From Lachnospiraceae bacterium (GTDB lineage: Bacteria > Bacillota > Clostridia > Lachnospirales > Lachnospiraceae), in the NCBI GenBank assembly GCA_009787745.1, contig WQST01000114.1, positions 1 to 7,852 on the forward strand: a stretch of DNA of 7,852 bases. The letters are read 5' to 3'. Both the position numbers and the translations under genes were made by a program. Shown here one piece after another: positions 6,660-7,852 of this stretch (positions within the stretch are counted from its first letter, which is position 1; every line of letters starts with the position of its first letter). The notes under the pieces are model-generated. The model made no database searches and was not told where the DNA came from. It saw only the letters and a program-made list of their open reading frames with translations.

Positions 6660-7511
6660 TTATTTGAGCGGAATCTGCCGTCCTTCATGATCCATTTTGA
6701 ACTTATCGTAGTAAACGAGTTCCGAAATCGGTACCAATTCATACCCGGCACTTTTTAAATTCGTAATTACAGTATCCAAAGCCTTATGCGTATACTTAGC
6801 ACCATTATGCATCAGGATAATAGACCCATTCCCCAGATGCTTGTGCTCGCAGACGGTTTTGATGATGGAATCGACACCGTAGTCCTTCCAGTCGAGACTA
6901 TCAACATCCCACTGAACAGTCAAATACCCCTTCTTCGCCGCCGTCTTAATAACATCATTATCATAATCACCATAAGGCGGCCGGAACAGATTCATTTCGA
7001 CACCCGTCAACTCCTTGACCTTATCATGAACGATCATTAACTCTTCGGCAATCTGCTCGTTACTAAGCTGTGACATATTCTTATGATTCTCACTATGATT
7101 AGCTAAATCATGACCTGCTGCCAGAATTGCTTTAACATCATCAGGGTATTCGGAAACCCATCCGCCCGTCATGAAAAAAGTGACACGAACGTCATGTTTC
7201 TCCAAAATATCTAATATTATCTGCGTATCTTCATTACCCCATGCGGCGTCAAATGATAGGGATATCTGATTTTTATCCGTTTGGACACAATAAACAGGTA
7301 AATCGCGCCCTGTTGAACTATTCGTTACCGTAATACTTTTCCCGGTTACAGCAGTAATACTGCTGATTAGGGCTATACCCATCATCAGGATAAGCGCGGC
7401 GCGAAATGCCATATCCTTTAACTTCTGTTGCCGCCGATTCATCTCTTCCGATTCAGTTTCGGCATTCCTTTGTGGTAAATAAAACTTTAACTTTTCTATG
7501 TATTTGTTCAC
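6660..7511 (-). CDS. Membrane-anchored polysaccharide deacetylase (NodB domain, PdaB-like)
   Basis: This 283-residue protein has a polar N-terminus (1-33), one membrane helix at about 34-56 and an external NodB-type carbohydrate esterase 4 domain (~82-268) that removes acetyl groups from cell-wall or other N-acetylated glycans. Visible motifs are SFDAAWG (86-92), the metal-binding HSENH (H139, H143), RPPYGDY (177-183), WDVDSLDW (201-208) and LMHNG with H235. The order and wording fit clostridial deacetylases close to the sporulation protein PdaB. In motif 1 the usual second Asp of TFDD, a metal ligand, is Ala; this variant is, from memory, common in this subfamily. The start is GTG: GGAG lies 7 nt upstream, while the overlapping ATG at 7513 is out of frame and stops at once. 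It is convergent with the regulator and 66 bp downstream of the DUF2148 gene. A role in spore or vegetative peptidoglycan is inferred. Confidence 0.92.
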   Translation of the reverse strand: MNKYIEKLKFYLPQRNAETESEEMNRRQQKLKDMAFRAALILMMGIALISSITAVTGKSITVTNSSTGRDLPVYCVQTDKNQISLSFDAAWGNEDTQIILDILEKHDVRVTFFMTGGWVSEYPDDVKAILAAGHDLANHSENHKNMSQLSNEQIAEELMIVHDKVKELTGVEMNLFRPPYGDYDNDVIKTAAKKGYLTVQWDVDSLDWKDYGVDSIIKTVCEHKHLGNGSIILMHNGAKYTHKALDTVITNLKSAGYELVPISELVYYDKFKMDHEGRQIPLK

Positions 7512-7538
7512 ATCATAACTCCAATGTAATATTGCTAT

Positions 7539-7544
7539 ATTATA
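7539..7544 (-). promoter_or_regulatory. Possible -10 element upstream of the deacetylase
   Basis: On the minus strand a perfect TATAAT lies about 28 bp before the GTG start, but no good TTGACA box is found 17 bp upstream. The same bases read as CATATAAT, similar to a sigma-E -10, with GTATTTT 15 bp upstream as a partial -35 match. Co-transcription from the DUF2148 gene is an alternative, since no terminator was seen in the 66-bp gap. Confidence 0.3.
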
Positions 7545-7577
7545 TGATGCGAATTGATAATAAAATACCTGTTTATA

Positions 7578-7852
7578 TTATCCTCTGTCATAAAACACGG
7601 ATTTTCCCGAAACCGCTAACGGGATTCCCATAATCAGCTTATAGTCGCCCAGTAGCCCCAGTCTAGCGGCGGCTTTACCGATAGTGAACATAATCCGATT
7701 GTCAACACGGTTATCGGCGGCAAGCGAAACTGCTGAACCTACCGCAATACCTAAGTCCAATGAAGTAAAAATACAAGCCGCGCCTGCGTTCTCACAGTCA
7801 CTGCAATTCGAAAAACCACAAAGCTTACACCTTTCTCCAAGCCCGCGGACTT
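7578..7852 (-). CDS. DUF2148 ferredoxin-domain protein, 5' end outside window
   Basis: Ninety C-terminal residues are visible; the frame stays open to the right edge, so the N-terminus is missing. A cysteine cluster (CKLCGFSNCSDCENAGAAC, five Cys) looks suited to binding an iron-sulfur cluster. It is followed by DLGIAVGSAVSLAADNRVDNR and GIPLAVSGKSVFYDRG, the conserved C-terminal region of DUF2148 proteins, found mainly in anaerobic bacteria and archaea. An apparent start at the TTG at 7760 is misleading, because the conserved cysteine region lies upstream of it in the same frame. The protein should be cytoplasmic. Its biochemical function is not established. It ends 66 bp before the deacetylase start and is not obviously linked to the sugar locus. 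Confidence 0.88.
   Translation of the reverse strand, partial: VRGLGERCKLCGFSNCSDCENAGAACIFTSLDLGIAVGSAVSLAADNRVDNRIMFTIGKAAARLGLLGDYKLIMGIPLAVSGKSVFYDRG

Noticed and set aside
7406..7633. Plus-strand open frame spanning the deacetylase start and the gap to the DUF2148 gene
   Set aside because: It is antisense to two well-supported genes, and its translation shows no family features.

Overview
The window looks like chromosomal DNA from a low-to-mid GC, Gram-positive anaerobe of the Clostridia type. Supporting signs are AT-rich intergenic DNA, strong AGGAGG-type ribosome binding sites, an LplA/LplB/YtcP-type carbohydrate ABC transporter with a lipoprotein binding subunit, a clostridial-type membrane-anchored polysaccharide deacetylase and a DUF2148 protein. 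The genus cannot be fixed from the sequence alone.

Layout. Positions 1-5406 carry a minus-strand cluster, transcribed right to left: an LplB-like permease (4051-5406, with an unusual N-terminal extension), a YtcP/LplC-like permease (3093-4025), a lipoprotein solute-binding protein (1326-3017), and, beyond a 34-bp perfect GC-core palindrome, a cytoplasmic MGH1/GH63-like glycoside hydrolase that runs off the left edge (1-1222). A 321-bp AT-rich divergent promoter region (5407-5727) separates this cluster from a plus-strand AraC-family regulator (5728-6585). A strong bidirectional terminator lies between the regulator and a convergent minus-strand polysaccharide deacetylase (6660-7511). The right edge holds the C-terminal part of a minus-strand DUF2148 ferredoxin-like protein (7578-7852).

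How it works together (inference). The binding protein captures an oligosaccharide, and the two permeases import it using an ATPase encoded elsewhere, since none is present here. The cytoplasmic hydrolase then cleaves it. The divergent AraC regulator, with its cupin-like sensor domain, probably controls the transporter promoter; a tandem 9-bp repeat between the two promoters is the best operator candidate. The substrate cannot be read from the sequence. The deacetylase and DUF2148 genes appear unrelated to this sugar locus.

Most of this is a recognisable sugar-uptake locus rather than a clearly new system. The points most worth a second look are the four-helix extension on the LplB-like permease, the substrate of the hydrolase, the 34-bp palindrome in front of the hydrolase, the operator repeat, and the altered first motif of the deacetylase.
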